Shown here: one piece after another, positions 11,813-23,721 of the stretch
Layout of the letters: every line of letters begins with the position of its first letter
How positions within the stretch are numbered: the first letter of the stretch is position 1
Assembly (NCBI GenBank): GCA_964017185.1
Contig: OZ024882.1
Location: 38,240,488-38,304,487 of the forward strand
Direction of reading: 5' to 3'
Length of the DNA stretch: 64,000 nt
Origin: Rugalucina vietnamica
Taxonomy: Eukaryota > Mollusca > Bivalvia > Lucinida > Lucinidae
Made by a program: the position numbers and the translations under genes
Notes under the pieces: generated by a model
The model's database searches: none
The model's input: the letters and a program-made list of their open reading frames with translations, nothing else
What the model was told of the DNA's origin: nothing

Positions 11813-12352
11813 TAGAGGATATTTGCTTTTTTGAGGTGAATACCAATTCTTGCATAGATATCTATGTTTGAGGCCGTTTTCGATTGGTCGAAAGCCGTGT
11901 TCAAACTGCAAAACCCATGTTCAAATCATGAAATTCACGTGCCGTTTGAACATGGGTTTTGGGCGACGTCATTGGTCAATGCGACGTGACGTCATGTGTT
12001 TCGTAGAAAAAAAATGGCCGACGTTGAAGAAGCTCCGCTGTTTTCGATGAGTTTTTACGTTGAAATGTTATTTTCAAGAGATTTTAAGTGGATTAAAGTG
12101 AAAATGCAAGAATAGCGATCAACCATGGTTTGTTTCAGTGTTCAAACATTCGCTGGATCACTCGGAAGGTGTTTGAACACGCGGCCTGCGGCCTTGTGTT
12201 CAAACACCTTCCTCGTGATCCATCGAATGTTTGAACACTGAAAACCATGGTTGATCCCTATAATATATTTCATCGAGTGAGTTGAAAACATCAGAATTTT
12301 CACGAGTGCGCAGCACGAGTGAAAATTTTTGTTTTCAACTCACGAGATGAAA
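11812..12352 (+). mobile_element. Beta MITE left module, split by epsilon MITE
   Basis: Beta sequence runs to ACCAA at 11846, is interrupted by the epsilon element (11847-12260), and resumes at ATATATTTCATCGAG through the CGAGTGCGCAGCACGAG hairpin to 12352. The remaining beta body is missing; a gamma fragment follows directly. Confidence 0.75.
11847..12260 (-). mobile_element. Epsilon MITE, copy 1
   Basis: On the minus strand the element starts TAGGGATCAACCATGG and ends TATGCAAGAA. It contains a long stem capped by a CCGCAGG-type GC core, with arms built from GTTCAAACATTCG and GTGTTTGAACAC, and a promoter-like block with TGACGTCA at 11987-11994. Two further copies are at 31812 and 44774. It lacks ordinary terminal inverted repeats; both ends instead carry small palindromes. 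In this copy the exon ATG (12014) is kept but the donor reads ATGAGT. Confidence 0.8.
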
Positions 12353-12608
12353 TATAGAGGATATTCAAGTTTTAGGAGTGAATATGAGTTTTATTTCATC
12401 GAGTGAAGTGAATAGATTTTATATTTCATGAGTGCCGAACGACAAAAACTTGAATTTTTCTTTTTATTATATTGCATGTAGTCATTGTAACGTTGCGCGC
12501 TACAGCATATGACGTCAAAATCTTAAATGACGTCATTACGTCACGTCATTACGTCGCTATTGTGTGTGAACGCTCATTGCGTCAACAATAGCATAGATTA
12601 TAAAATTT
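12353..12608 (+). mobile_element. Gamma MITE fragment
   Basis: TATAGAGGATATTCAAG start and the CRE block (TGACGTCA at 12510-12517 and 12528-12535) match 581-1440 and 30520-30830, with the hairpin apex partly deleted. Confidence 0.75.
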
Positions 12609-12610
12609 AG

Positions 12611-12745
12611 ATATAGGCTGATATCAGTCACCAGTGACTTTTGATATCAGTGAGATTTGATATCAGTGAAATTTCATATCAATGAAAATACCAATTTTAT
12701 CAAGTTTTGATATACATTGGTTTTCACTGTAAAGTATAAAATAAA
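12611..12745 (+). mobile_element. Solo alpha module of the beta family
   Basis: TATAGGCTGATATCAGTC through TTTTCACTGTAAAG. It is the right-hand module of beta elements, here detached from a beta body. It is made of repeated GATATCAGTGA words that can pair with each other. Confidence 0.7.
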
Positions 12746-12866
12746 TGTAAATATGATTCGCTTTTCTACCTAAGCATAAACCAACTCTGAAAAGCTCTTT
12801 GCTTCGAGATGAGGACCGTAGACAAATCGGACCTTGTTCGATATTGTTTGAGTTTGATGTCAAAAC

Positions 12867-12868
<2 letters not shown>

Positions 12869-12915
<47 letters not shown>

Positions 12916-12942
12916 AAAAAAAGGAAAGAAAAGAAAAAAAAA
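12869..12942 (+). repeat. Interrupted poly-A run
   Basis: About 70 bases of A with rare G. Lysine-only and phenylalanine-only open frames across it are composition artefacts. Confidence 0.9.
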
Positions 12943-12959
12943 TACGATTTTCAACCGAC

Positions 12960-13640
12960 TGTACGTTTCTGAATGTTATTTATCTGATTCAATGTAAACG
13001 TTGTAACATGCAATATGTTGGTCAAACTTACCAAAAAGTTTCCAAACGCATGAATAGTAATAGATTTAACATAAAACATGATTGTGAAATTAACATGATT
13101 ATCATTTAATCATTTTAACATGATTGTGAAAGCTATGCATCAAACGTTGCTTTACATTTCAACTCAGATTCACATTCTATCGCAGATTTCAATTTCCTTC
13201 CCATTGATGTTGTTAATGATGAAATGAATCGCATGTGTAAGGAAACTTATTGGATACATAAGCTTGTACCCAAAAGGCATGAATTCCAAATTGTTGTACA
13301 CTGTTGAGTAGCAGTTAGGCAGCTATTGTTTGTTCCTATTACTTTTTAGTGTAACGACTTTATAGGAGCATTTGTATCGAACGATCCAATAGTTTTGTCT
13401 CTATAAGAATTTTAATTTTTGCTTAACTGCTGCGTTTACAATTACGGGGCTGTTTTTGCTCCTGTCACATTGTATATTTTTCCGTTAGTTTCTCACAACG
13501 TATCTGACGTGGCGCGCTGTCACACATTGCGTTTTACGATGCGCGACGTCATATACTTGTTTACTATATCCCTGATGGCGAAACGTTGGATAAAGTGATA
13601 AATGTAATTAAAACTGGACTTAAGTTCGTGTTGGTGTTGT
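12960..13640 (+). mobile_element. Fossil Penelope-like element fragment with GIY-YIG region
   Basis: From about 12975 the sequence encodes VIYLIQCKRCNMQYVGQT followed by segments such as ALHFNSDSHSIADFNFLPI and ETYWIHKL. This order (Y-V-G core, H-F, then WIHKL) is typical of the C-terminal GIY-YIG endonuclease of Penelope-like retroelements. It is broken and lacks the reverse transcriptase. Near 13570 CCTGATGGCGAAACG, with a T/A-rich tail, resembles the 3' ends of such elements, where a hammerhead-ribozyme-like core is often found. It is an old fossil of uncertain limits. Confidence 0.65.
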
Positions 13641-14095
13641 TTCATTTATCAACTATGTCAAAACCAACAAATTTTACACTTTTCTCCGTAGGACACATGT
13701 TTTGGGTGCATATATATGAGTGCATATACACGTGTACATCACTCAAATGCGAAAACTCAAATGCGGAACCATTACCAAGTTCAAATTTTTGAGGGATTAT
13801 CCCAAAATTTTCTGTCGCAGTAGTTCCATCGCCATAGCGGTAGGTCCAGAACATGTTCTGTGACTGTTTCTATAGATGTCAATGGTTTATTTGGATATAG
13901 AGGATATTTGCTTTTTTGAGGTGAATGCCAAATATATTTCATCGAGTGAGTTGAAAACATCAGAATTTTCACGAGTGCGCAGCACGAGTGAAAATTTTTA
14001 TGTTTTCAACTCACGAGACGAAATATATTTGGTATTCACCGAAAAAAGGCAAATTTTCTTTTTATTTTATACAATACACAGGCATTTTCCAATTC

Positions 14096-15420
14096 CGCTT
14101 GGCGATGACGTCATCGATACATTACCTGTGAACTCACGGGTACAAAGTCAATAAATACACAGACCCAATACATATAATTGTGCTGGTAAATAATAACTAA
14201 ATATGTCTAAAATTGTTAATACAAGTTGAAATCAACGCTGAATTAAATAAAATAAATTTAACTCTGAAAAAGTATTATCCGCCATCTGTCTATAAAGTTA
14301 TTCTGGTAAGATTTGTTTTAAACTCGGAAAACTGAATGATCCACAGAGGAGTTACATGTAATTGGATAACTTTATCCAATGTATATTCACTTATTATATC
14401 CAGCTCACATTTTTCTAGATTTGTTTTTATCTAACGGCAGCTTAGATTTCACGATGTTATTTTGTAATTATGATTATCACATACGTAGACATATATTTCC
14501 AGCGATAACCCCAAATTTGCATATGTGATAATGTGTTTCCCGCCCGCAGGTTATCAGCACAGCGGGCTGATAACCGGAAATCATGCATTTTGAATGGATA
14601 GAGGTTATCATGCCCGCATGTGACGTCGCGCGACGGAATATGTGACGTCAAGCGAAGTGACGTTACGTCATTTTAACAGCGCCATTTTCTTTTTCTACAG
14701 AGAAATCGACGAGTTTTTCATAAGATTCTTTGAATAGAAGATTTTCAAGATGTGATAAACAGATTATAACACGGGCATTTTGGTCATCGCCCTTAGTATC
14801 AACCCTCGACCATTATCAGCCCTCGAGCTAAAGCTCTCGGGCTCGATAATGGAGTCTCGGGTTGATACTGCGGGCGATAACCAAAATGCCCATGTGATAA
14901 TCTCTAATTATTTAATATTAATTTAATATGAAAATAGATAGAAATGTACAATAACCGTGCCGTTGAAGTTGTCATGTGAGCATGTTCGGTATGTTATTCA
15001 AAATCTTAAATATGTCTCCTCCAAAAACAGATCCTACAAAATGACAGCAGATAATTGTCATAAAATTTTAATGTAATTTGAGGCTGAAGTGCCTGAAAAT
15101 ATGTGCATATTAAATAAAGAGAGATCAAAGCCGCCCGCGCTTGCCGAAAAATCAAAATATTTTACTATAAATAAACACGGAAATATTGCGCTATTCACGA
15201 TATTTTCCTTCCAAATTCTAATCTAAATATATGCATTCTTGAAACAATCTTTCCTCATTACACAGCAAAACTTTTTTTAAGATTTGGGCGTTTTGGGTCA
15301 TTTGTGCAAATAAAATATAACGTATACTGGGTTTTAATAAAGCCGCCATTACTGATTTGTACCCGTGAGAGTGACCCGGATGCTGGCTGATGACATCACG
15401 CCATCTTTTCCGATAATCGG
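14096..15420 (+). mobile_element. Zeta insertion with 5-bp target duplication
   Basis: Bounded by AATTC direct repeats (14091-14095 and 15421-15425). The two ends show imperfect inverted similarity (GATGACGTCATC against GTGATGTCATCAGC, and a shared ACGGGTACAAA). No transposase is seen. It contains the eta palindromic element. Class II origin is likely; the family is unknown. Confidence 0.55.
14465..14910 (+). mobile_element. Eta hairpin element
   Basis: Ends are inverted (TAATTATGATTATCACAT and the complement of TAATTAGAGATTATCACAT). Inside are GATAACC-rich palindromes, one capped around GAGCTAAAGCTC, and a cluster of TGACGTCG, TGACGTCA (14643-14650) and TGACGTTACGTCA. The architecture matches the other hairpin MITEs. 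It is nested in zeta, which is nested in beta. Confidence 0.65.
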
Positions 15421-15785
15421 AATTCACAAGGCAGGCGGTGAAAATGCAAAAAACAAATTTTTTTGAAAACATAAGTAATTTTGGTACCACATTGTTCCTT
15501 ACGTTCTAACTAAGAAAATGAATACCCACACTTTATGTTTTCGTTCATAAATAACAGAGTTATAGGCGTTTGAATTTCTTAAGTGAGACTTATCTAATGA
15601 CGTCAAGTAAATGGAAACGTCAGAAGTAATCCAAAAAATCTGACGTCATTACAGTGAAGATTATCAGTCACTAGTGACTTTTGATATCAGTGAGATTTGA
15701 AATCAGTGAAATTTCATATCAATGAAAATACCAATTTTATCGAGTTTTGATATACATTGGTTTTCACTGACAAGTATAAAATAAA

Positions 15786-16935
15786 CTTTCATACTTTACC
15801 CCTAGGGAGTATCAGTATGAAGGGGATTATTCTCCGGCAAATGGAACAGGGGTAATCAGTTGCTCAAAAATCTGTATTACGGAAAGTTTCTATGAGACTT
15901 TGTGGACAATGGTGTTTTTTCCCGAAAAATTCACGTTTGGTGCACTTGCATATCTGTTCTTTACAAATGTAATGAGACATCACTGACGAACATGTATTTG
16001 ACGTGATTATTCGAATGTACCATGATAACGAAAAGATTTGAGTGATGTGAGTATGTTACAATTACTGCAATTACAATATTCTTTGATTTTTTTTTTTTTT
16101 TTTTTAGAACAGCGAGAAGCTGAACCGATGCTCTTCATCTTTAAAAACTCAGATTTGATCGGTTATGACCGTTACACTTGATTAAACCACACGGACATAC
16201 AGTAGAACACCCTGTAACAATGATCAATAAAGTCAATTTTGAACCAAAACCACTATTTTGTTTCCAAAACACCGCAATGTGATCAGTTGGTGACATTAGG
16301 CTATGTTATTGGACGCTTAACGTCACCAACGCCAATCGAAAAAATTCGTTAGAAACCAGTAAATATTTATCCTACTTGCCTTTTATTCAATAAAAAAAGA
16401 TTACTTCTGTGAAGATTATGACTTTTGAATTTCAGACGTCAATAAAACGTCCATAATCACGTCAAAATCCAACATCCTATATCTTACTGAGGCGGTTCCA
16501 TTATGTTCTTCATTTTTTTTATTTAAAATGATCAATTGCCAAACTTATGATTACAGTGCACAAATCGAGTGTTTGCTCAGCGCAGATTATCCGTTTTGCT
16601 CCTTTACATAACGTCATATTCTGTACAATGAACGTCAAAACAAACGCCCTGGTGACCCATTTCTACGGTACCCAAATGGCACAACATCGAATAATTTAAA
16701 TGATTATTAATGAAATTAATTGCTTATTCTTCGTCATTGTAAACTTCAGCATTCCGTTAACTATTTTAACAAAACATGGGACGGCACCTAAGTATGCAAT
16801 GCTGCTAGTCTTTATTGCACATTATCAAGTCGACGTGAGGTATACTCGCATGCAAAGGATTTGGCATCTTTACCTTCGCTTCAATGTTTTCGTGTTTCAC
16901 GTTTTTTGACGTTTTGTCGTTAACATTGTCAATAA
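15786..16935. other. 1.1 kb unrecognised sequence
   Basis: No coding or RNA gene recognised. A poly-T run lies at about 16089-16105. The frame at 16700-16909 is short and has no domain. Confidence 0.5.
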
Positions 16936-17452
16936 ATAGAGGATAAATGCTTTTTTGAGGAGAATACCAAATATATTTCATCGAGGGAGTTGAAAACAGA
17001 ATTTTTACGAGTGGCACGAGTGAAAATTGTTATGTTTTCAACTCTCGAGATGAAATATACTTGATATTCGCCGGAAAAAAAAAGCAAATTTTCTTTTTAT
17101 TTTTTGCAATACACGGGCATTTTCCAATTCACAAGGCAGGCGGTGAAAATGCAAAAACCAAAAATTTTTGAATTTTGGTACCACATTGTTCCTTACGTTC
17201 TATGAAAATGAATACACACGCTTTATGTTTCCGTTCATAAATAACGGAGTAATAGGCGTGAGACAAATTTCTGAAGTGAGACACATTTAATGACGTCAAT
17301 TAAATGGAAACGTCAGAAGTAATCCAAAATCTATAGGCTGATATCGGTCACTAGTGACTTTTGATATCAGTGAGATTTGATATCAGTGAAATTTCATAAC
17401 AATGAAAATACCAATTTTATCAAGTTTTGATATACATTGGTTTTCACTGTTA
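16936..17452 (+). mobile_element. Beta MITE, copy 4 (uninterrupted)
   Basis: Runs from AAATAGAGGAT through the hairpin, the middle and the alpha module to TTTTCACTGT, with no insertion. TGACGTCA is at 17291-17298. It serves as the empty-site reference for the insertions in copies 3, 7 and 9. Confidence 0.85.
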
Positions 17453-17695
17453 AAATGACGTTTTCTCGTTTCATCACATGCGAAAAGCAGTCAGTAAGTC
17501 ATTTCTAATAAGTTTTTTTTTTCAAAACTTCAAATACATACGGAACAGCTGAAACAACCCAGTTTAAATTGGTAAAATTGCAGTAATTGTCTCTGGCTCC
17601 ATGTTGCCAGATTTATAGGCCACTGGTGAGGCTTGAGTAGCCGAAAATGCCATTAGTGTCTACTTGCAATATCATTGCCCAGTACGTCGTTGCTG
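17453..17695. other. Short unrecognised flank of copy B
   Basis: No gene. The phrase CTTGAGTAGCCGAAA at about 17622 also occurs inside the 6-kb element, so part of this may be an old copy into which copy B inserted. Confidence 0.4.
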
Positions 17696-18254
17696 TAGTC
17701 AATGTCGAATGGGCCAAAAAAGTCGTCCCGTGGGAATTTCATGACGATTTATGACGACCTACCTTAAATCAAACTTTGGGGCATATGCAACAATTTAAAC
17801 CAGTTCGTCGCCCTGAGACCCGCATATGGGCTGAACTATGACGTCATCAAAATGGTGACCAGCGCACTCGTAATATGCGTTTTGATCAACCATTTTCATA
17901 CTATGCTTGCTAGATAAAAAATGATTTCCAGCTTCTCGCTGATTCTAAATGGATGGATTTTACCAATTGTATTTATCAAAGCTATTTTAGCACAAAAATA
18001 TCTCTCACAAGGAGCGTAGCACTGAGAATATGAGCCACGTTACGACAAAATCTGCATACAAAGCGCTAAACTATACATAGTACATCAGTAGATAATTTGA
18101 CCTACCTTGCATCCCCCAAGACAATTTTTCATGGGTGCCATATCATTTATTGGGACCCTAGAAATACAAATAATTCGTGTCCCCAAAGATAAACTCAATT
18201 GCACTATGAAATATGGCCTGATAGTTCGTCTCTCACTAATGAGAAAGACCATCA

Positions 18255-19271
18255 TTATTTCTTGAATAGTGCTGATGTGTGTTGGTGAGTTCTTTGATGG
18301 CTGACTAGGCCAATTCTGGCTCTAAACTGTCGGTTGCAAGTAGAGCAAGTCAATGTCATAGAGTCTGATGGTGGCACATTTGTTTTGGCTTTGCGCTCTC
18401 TTCGCTTTCTTTCAGCTTCACAGATTCTCTTCTTTTCATAAAGAGCTGCTCCTTTGTTGATGAGACCTCGCCACTTTGATCGCTCCTGTGCAGTCTGTTC
18501 CCAGGACCCCATTGGTATTTCGAAATCCTTCAGAGAGGCTTTGAGGGTGTCTTTGTAGCGTTTCTTCTGGCCACCTTGAGAGCGCTTTCCCTCCTGTAGT
18601 TCTCCATAGAAAACTTTCTTTGGAAGTCGCGCATCAGGCATTCTTATAACATGGCCAGTCCATCTTAGCTGTGCTAGCTTTAAGACTGTATGCATGCTTT
18701 GCATCCCTGCTTTCGTCAGGACCTCTGTGTCTGGAATCTTGTCCTGCCACTTGATTTTTAACAACTTTCTCAAACAGCTTAAGTGGAAATGGTTAAGTCT
18801 CTTTGCATGGCGTTGGTATACTGTCCAGGTCTCACATGCATACAAGAGGGTTGGCAGTACCACAGCCTTGTAGACTTTCAGCTTGGTGTCAAGCTTGATT
18901 CCATTTCGCTCCCAGACATTTGCACGGAGTCGTCCGAATGCCACACTAGCCTTTGCAATTCTGGCAGTGATCTCATCATCAATATGCACTGCTCTGGAGA
19001 GAGTGCTTCCCAGGTAGGTGAACTTGTCAACAACTTTCAGTTTTTGCCCATTCACAGTGATGGTTGGTTCATTATATGGCTTTCCGGGCGCTGGTTGGTG
19101 TACGACCTCTGTCTTTTTTGTGCTGATTGTGAGATCATAGTTATCACATGACTGTGAGACTTGATCCATGGCTTTTTGCATTTTTGCCTCTGTGCTGGCA
19201 TTCTTATCCATATCATCTGCATAGAGGAGCTCATCTAGCACATCAGTCTGGACCTTAGTTTTGGCTTGCAA
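18255..19271 (-). pseudogene. LINE reverse transcriptase, C-terminal part with C2H2 finger (copy B)
   Basis: A 338-codon frame with the YADD palm motif and a terminal C-x2-C-x12-H-x3-H finger, matching copy A residue for residue except for one visible change (VLPTLLYACE for VLPILLYACE). The frame's own ATG is internal to the original ORF2. Confidence 0.9.
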
Positions 19272-20105
19272 CCTTCTGAGGTTGAATATGTTGCCATCAA
19301 AAACCTGATTGGAAAACCAGTGTCACTGTCCTGAAAAGCATCCATAAGCATGGCAGAAAACATCATGCTGAACAGTGTTGGTGCCAGAACACAGCCTTGT
19401 TTGACCCCATTTGTTACTTCAAATGGTTCAGAGAACTCTCCATCATTTTGCACACGTGCCTGCATGCCATCATGAAACTGCCGCACCATTGCTATGAATC
19501 TGGGTGGACAGCCAAACTTTGCCATGATTTTCCAGAGTCCATCACGACTAACAGTGTCAAAAGCTTTGGTGAGTTCAACAAACGTCATGTATAGATCTAC
19601 ATTCTGTTCTTGGCATTTCTCCTGAAGCTGTCTTGCTGTGAAGATCATGTCTATTGTCCCTCTGTCTTTTCTGAATCCACATTGACTTTCTGGGATAAGT
19701 CCCGTCTGATCAAGATGAACATTCAGACGATTCAACAGAATTTTTGCAAGTATCTTCCCAGCAATTGATAGGAGGGAGATGCCTCTGTGATTGTCACAGA
19801 CTTGAGGATTTCCTTTCCGCTTGTATAGGTGGATTATGGATGCATCCTTAAATTCTTGTGGGATGGCCTCCTTTCTCCACATACAGTGAAACAACTCTGT
19901 CAGTTTCTCTGCCATGGGTAGCCCCCAGCCTTGTAAACCTCGGCAGGAATTGCATCTGCACCTGGGGCTTTGCCAGATGATAGTTGTTGAACTGCTTTTC
20001 TTGTTTCCGTAACGGTAGGAAATTCATCTAACAGAACATTGCACTCTATCTGTGGAAGTCTGTCGATTGCATCCTCATTGATGCTTGATGGTCGATTAAT
20101 GCTTA
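19235..20105 (-). pseudogene. LINE reverse transcriptase, N-terminal part (copy B)
   Basis: Linker plus RT motifs as in copy A, with the same frameshift near the KAGG/LPMAEK junction, the same shift in the T-run before the palm, and the same FVELTKAFD replacement. One residue differs (HDGMQARVQ for HDGMQVRVQ). Shared breaks show that both copies descend from one already-dead insert. Confidence 0.9.
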
Positions 20106-20637
20106 ATGAAATATGGCACGGTTTCCATGGCAACCATTAACGAGATTTTTGAGGATGGGGGTGTACATACAAAATTGGCCATATCTCCACTGTAACTTAT
20201 CCTAGACTATTGAACGTGGTCTTATTTTAAAGCTTAGACATAGCCTTTTTTCTTATGGTAGTAATGCAAATTATATAATAAGCATATTCATCAATTTTCA
20301 TGAAAACATGAAAAATGACAGAAATCTTTAAAAATCCATAAATGAACTAATTTCAGACCCAAACTGTAGTTGTGACACTTTGTTATTGAGCCAGTAATAT
20401 CATACGGCGAATTTATTGACGACCTGGTCCTGTATGAAAATTATCTCATTTGCATATTCATGAATATTAATAAAACTTCAAAAAGTGAGGAGAGGGAAAA
20501 ACTATACCCATTGTAACGTATTAGGTTATAAGATCTAATCTATCTTGCATCCCATTCCTGGGACAAATTGCGGCTAAAGACTGTCAGTAGTGTGAGAGTG
20601 ACCACCGTGATGCCATAAAATAATGTCCTCACCAATG

Positions 20638-20670
<33 letters not shown>

Positions 20671-23600
20671 ATTTGCATGATGTAAAATTACATAGTTTCC
20701 ACACCACCCCTCAAGCGATTCTAAAGAATAGGATGTACTTACAAAAATACTTATATCCCATCGATAGAATGCTCTAGAATACTATAAATGGTCTGATAGT
20801 GATGCATGAATCTAACAATTTAACCTTGCTACCTGATATTAAATCACTGGCTTTACTTATTCATGAAAATTAATAAAACAAACATAAAAATGGAGAAAAA
20901 TGTCGAAAAAATAGAGGGTATATGTACAAAATCGCCTGTACAAGAGCTGTTAATCAACCCAGGATGATGAAAAGGGTATCAAATGAATGCTATGACATTG
21001 CACTATGACCCTAAAGTATGGTATGAGAATAATGATGAAAACAATTTTCCAGTTTATGAATTTTAATGAAAACTTAGGAAATTTGAGAGAGAGAAAAAAA
21101 TAAATGAGTAAACCTACAAAAGGACTTGTATATCGGCAATCAAAAGTCATATGGTGCTGAAAATGACATCAAATGGTGTTTAGGGCATTATTATACCATC
21201 ACTTGGTGTACTACAAATTGTGGGTCATTTGTTTTTAAGGGTTTAGAATATTAACAAAACCTTTTGAATTTAGAGAAAACAATACGAAAAAATAAGGGGC
21301 ATACGTAAAAAAAACGCACGTATCTTGGCTACTGAAAGCCCTAGGGAGCTATAATTCTTAATGGATGATTGCTATGACTATGTTCTGTAACAATATAATA
21401 GGGTATATAAAGTAAAAAAGTAAAACTGAGATCTTTTAAGAGCAGTGAACATATGGATGAGAAAGTATATGGGCCATGCCGCGGTTTCGGCTACTCAAGG
21501 TTCAGTTATTTTTTGTTGTAAGGATATTAAAGATCTTAAAATAAATAAGAGTAAAATCAGTAAAAAATGAAGGGGTCCATCAACAAAATCGCTTATATCT
21601 CAGTGGCCAATAGCCGAAGAGAACTCAAAATGTCACCAATTTATTGTTAGGACAATGTTTTATCGCTGTGTGCTCAGATATATAAATCTTGTTTTCTGGC
21701 AAGCGCAAGATTTAGTTAATTTTGGTGAAGCACATCCTTCAAGTTTCTGTTATTTTCACAATTTTTCGAAATTTTACGTAACGTTCAGAAAAATTAATAA
21801 CGTGTTCAAGCTGTCGGACTACATGGCAGTAGTGCATGCTCCTGTCATTCTGTTGGTACCATTTTCAATACTCTAAGGATGTTGGCAGCTGAGATATGAA
21901 CGATTTTGTTTGGTGTACCCGTTCATTTTTCGTTGAGTTTTATTTATGAAGGTCTCAGTAATATCCATACAGCAAAAGTAGCGGATTATATGGTTATAGA
22001 ACATTGTCCTAGTAATCATTGGACGCCAATTATAGCTCTCTAGGTCTTTCAGTAGCCGAGATACATGCGTGTTTATACGTATACACCCTTAATTATTCCG
22101 TATTTTTTCTCTAAATTTAAAAGGTTTTGTTAATATTCTTAAAACTAAAAACCAAATGACTCATAACTTGTAGTACAGGATAGTATAATATTGCCCTGGA
22201 CACCATTTGATGCCCTTTTCAGCACTGTATGGCTTATGATTGCCGAGATACAAGTCATTTTGTAGGTTTATTTATTAATGTTTACATATTCTTTTCTCTG
22301 AAATTTCTTTGGTTTTCATTAAAATTAATGAAATTGAAAATTAGATTATTCTTATATCATAGTTCAGGACCATAGAACATAGTATTCATTTGGTACCTCT
22401 TTCAGCATCCTGGGTTGATAAACAGCTCTGGTACAAGCGATTTTGTACGTATACCCCTATCTTTCCACAATTCTTCTTCATTTATTATGCTATTTTTTAT
22501 TAATTTTCATGAATAAGTAAATTCAATAATTTAAATATAAGGCATCAAGGTTAAACTGTTAAGTACACGCATCACTATCGGACCAATTATAGTATTCTAG
22601 GGCATTCTATTGGTGGGATACAAGTTTTTGTAAGTACATCGTGTTCTTTAGAATCGCATGAGGAGCGGTGTGGAAACTATGTAATTTCACATCATGCAAA
22701 AGTTTTTTTCATTGCTGATGACAATATTTTATGGCATCACGAAGGTCCCTTTGACAACACTTACAGCCTTAAGACTTTGTCCCAGGGATGCAAGATAGGT
22801 CGTATAACATATGCAGTACCTTGCAATGGATATGTTTTCCCTCATTTTTCCTCAATTTTTGAATTTTTTATTAATTTTCATGAATATGCAAATGAAACAA
22901 TTTTCATATAGGACCAGATCATCAATAGATTTGTCAGATGATATTACTGGTTCAATAACAAACTGTCACAATGACAGTTTGGGCCTGAAATTAGTTAATA
23001 TATGGATTTTTAAAGATTTTTTGCCATTTTTCATTAAAATTAATGTATATGCAAATAAGATACTTTGCATACTTATCATCGAGAGAAAGGGCTATGACCA
23101 TGCTTTAAAATGAGACCATGTTCAGTAGAATAAGATAAAAAACAGTGAAGATATGATCAATTTTCTATGTACATCCCCGTGCTTAAGAAACATGTTAATG
23201 GTTGCCATGGAAACCATGCAATTTTTCATAGTGTAATTGAGTTTATCTTTGAGGACAAACATTCTTTGCATTTCTTTGGTTTCAATGAATGATTTGGCAC
23301 CCATAAAAATTGTCCTTGGGGGTACAAGGTAGTTCAAATTTGCTCTCGGGGTACCTAGGTTGTGGGCGGTTTTAGAAGAAAAAAACGTATGTCCAACGTA
23401 TGCGCGAACGGACGTACGGCCGGATAAAGCAATATCCCATCGACTTAATTCGTCTATTGTGTGTATAAACAGATGCATTTCATACATTTCCTTTGAAAAA
23501 TAAGTAATACTGAGATGTTTTCAATTGATTTTGATGGAAATACGAATAATTCATATATATGCAGATAGCCGCCATATTGATGACGTCATAAATCGACTGG

Positions 23601-23721
23601 CGCGGATGTAAGTGCGACGAACAGGTTTAATGTTATCCATACACCCCAAAGATAAGTTTTATATAGGTCGTCATAAATCGTCAAAAAAATCGCACGAGAT
23701 TCCCATTCGACATGGACTATT

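Larger units (their letters stand above)
13896..15785 (+). mobile_element. Beta MITE, copy 3, with a 1.3-kb insertion
   Basis: Beta starts TATAGAGGATATTTGC at 13896, has its full hairpin, and reaches CCAATTC at 14095. It resumes at AATTCACAAGGCAGG (15421) and finishes with the alpha module near 15785. The uninterrupted order CCAATTCACAAGG is present in the beta copy at 16936-17452, which proves the insertion. TGACGTCA occurs at 15598 and 15641. Confidence 0.85.
18218..20105 (-). mobile_element. 5'-truncated LINE inserted in copy B
   Basis: Exactly the same length (1,888 bp) and the same 12-bp duplication (ATGAAATATGGC at 18206-18217 and 20106-20117) as the insert in copy A. The LINE therefore entered the element before the two copies separated and was carried along when the element moved. 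Confidence 0.9.
17696..23719 (-). mobile_element. 6-kb foldback/TIR element, copy B
   Basis: Same element as 3983-10019 in reverse orientation, with the same ends, the same arm units and the same LINE insert. Only scattered substitutions and homopolymer length changes were seen by eye. The outer flanks of A and B do not match, so this is a separate insertion and not a segmental duplication. The flanking triplets are CTG on the left and TTG on the right, so a 3-bp target duplication is imperfect here. TGACGTCA lies near both ends (17839, 23581). Confidence 0.85.

Noticed and set aside
12766-12997. Poly-Lys and poly-Phe proteins over A/T runs (also at 33563-33889, 53612, 60667-61003, 62378-62644)
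   Set aside because: Composition artefacts of homopolymers.
14094-14115. Treating the CRE at 14106 as a host-gene promoter
   Set aside because: It lies at the end of the zeta insertion and no host exon was found downstream.
3983-23719. A single giant inverted repeat of the chromosome made by assembly error
   Set aside because: Similarity stops exactly at the element ends, the 7.7-kb centre is unrelated, scattered substitutions separate A and B, and a third copy exists at 63732.
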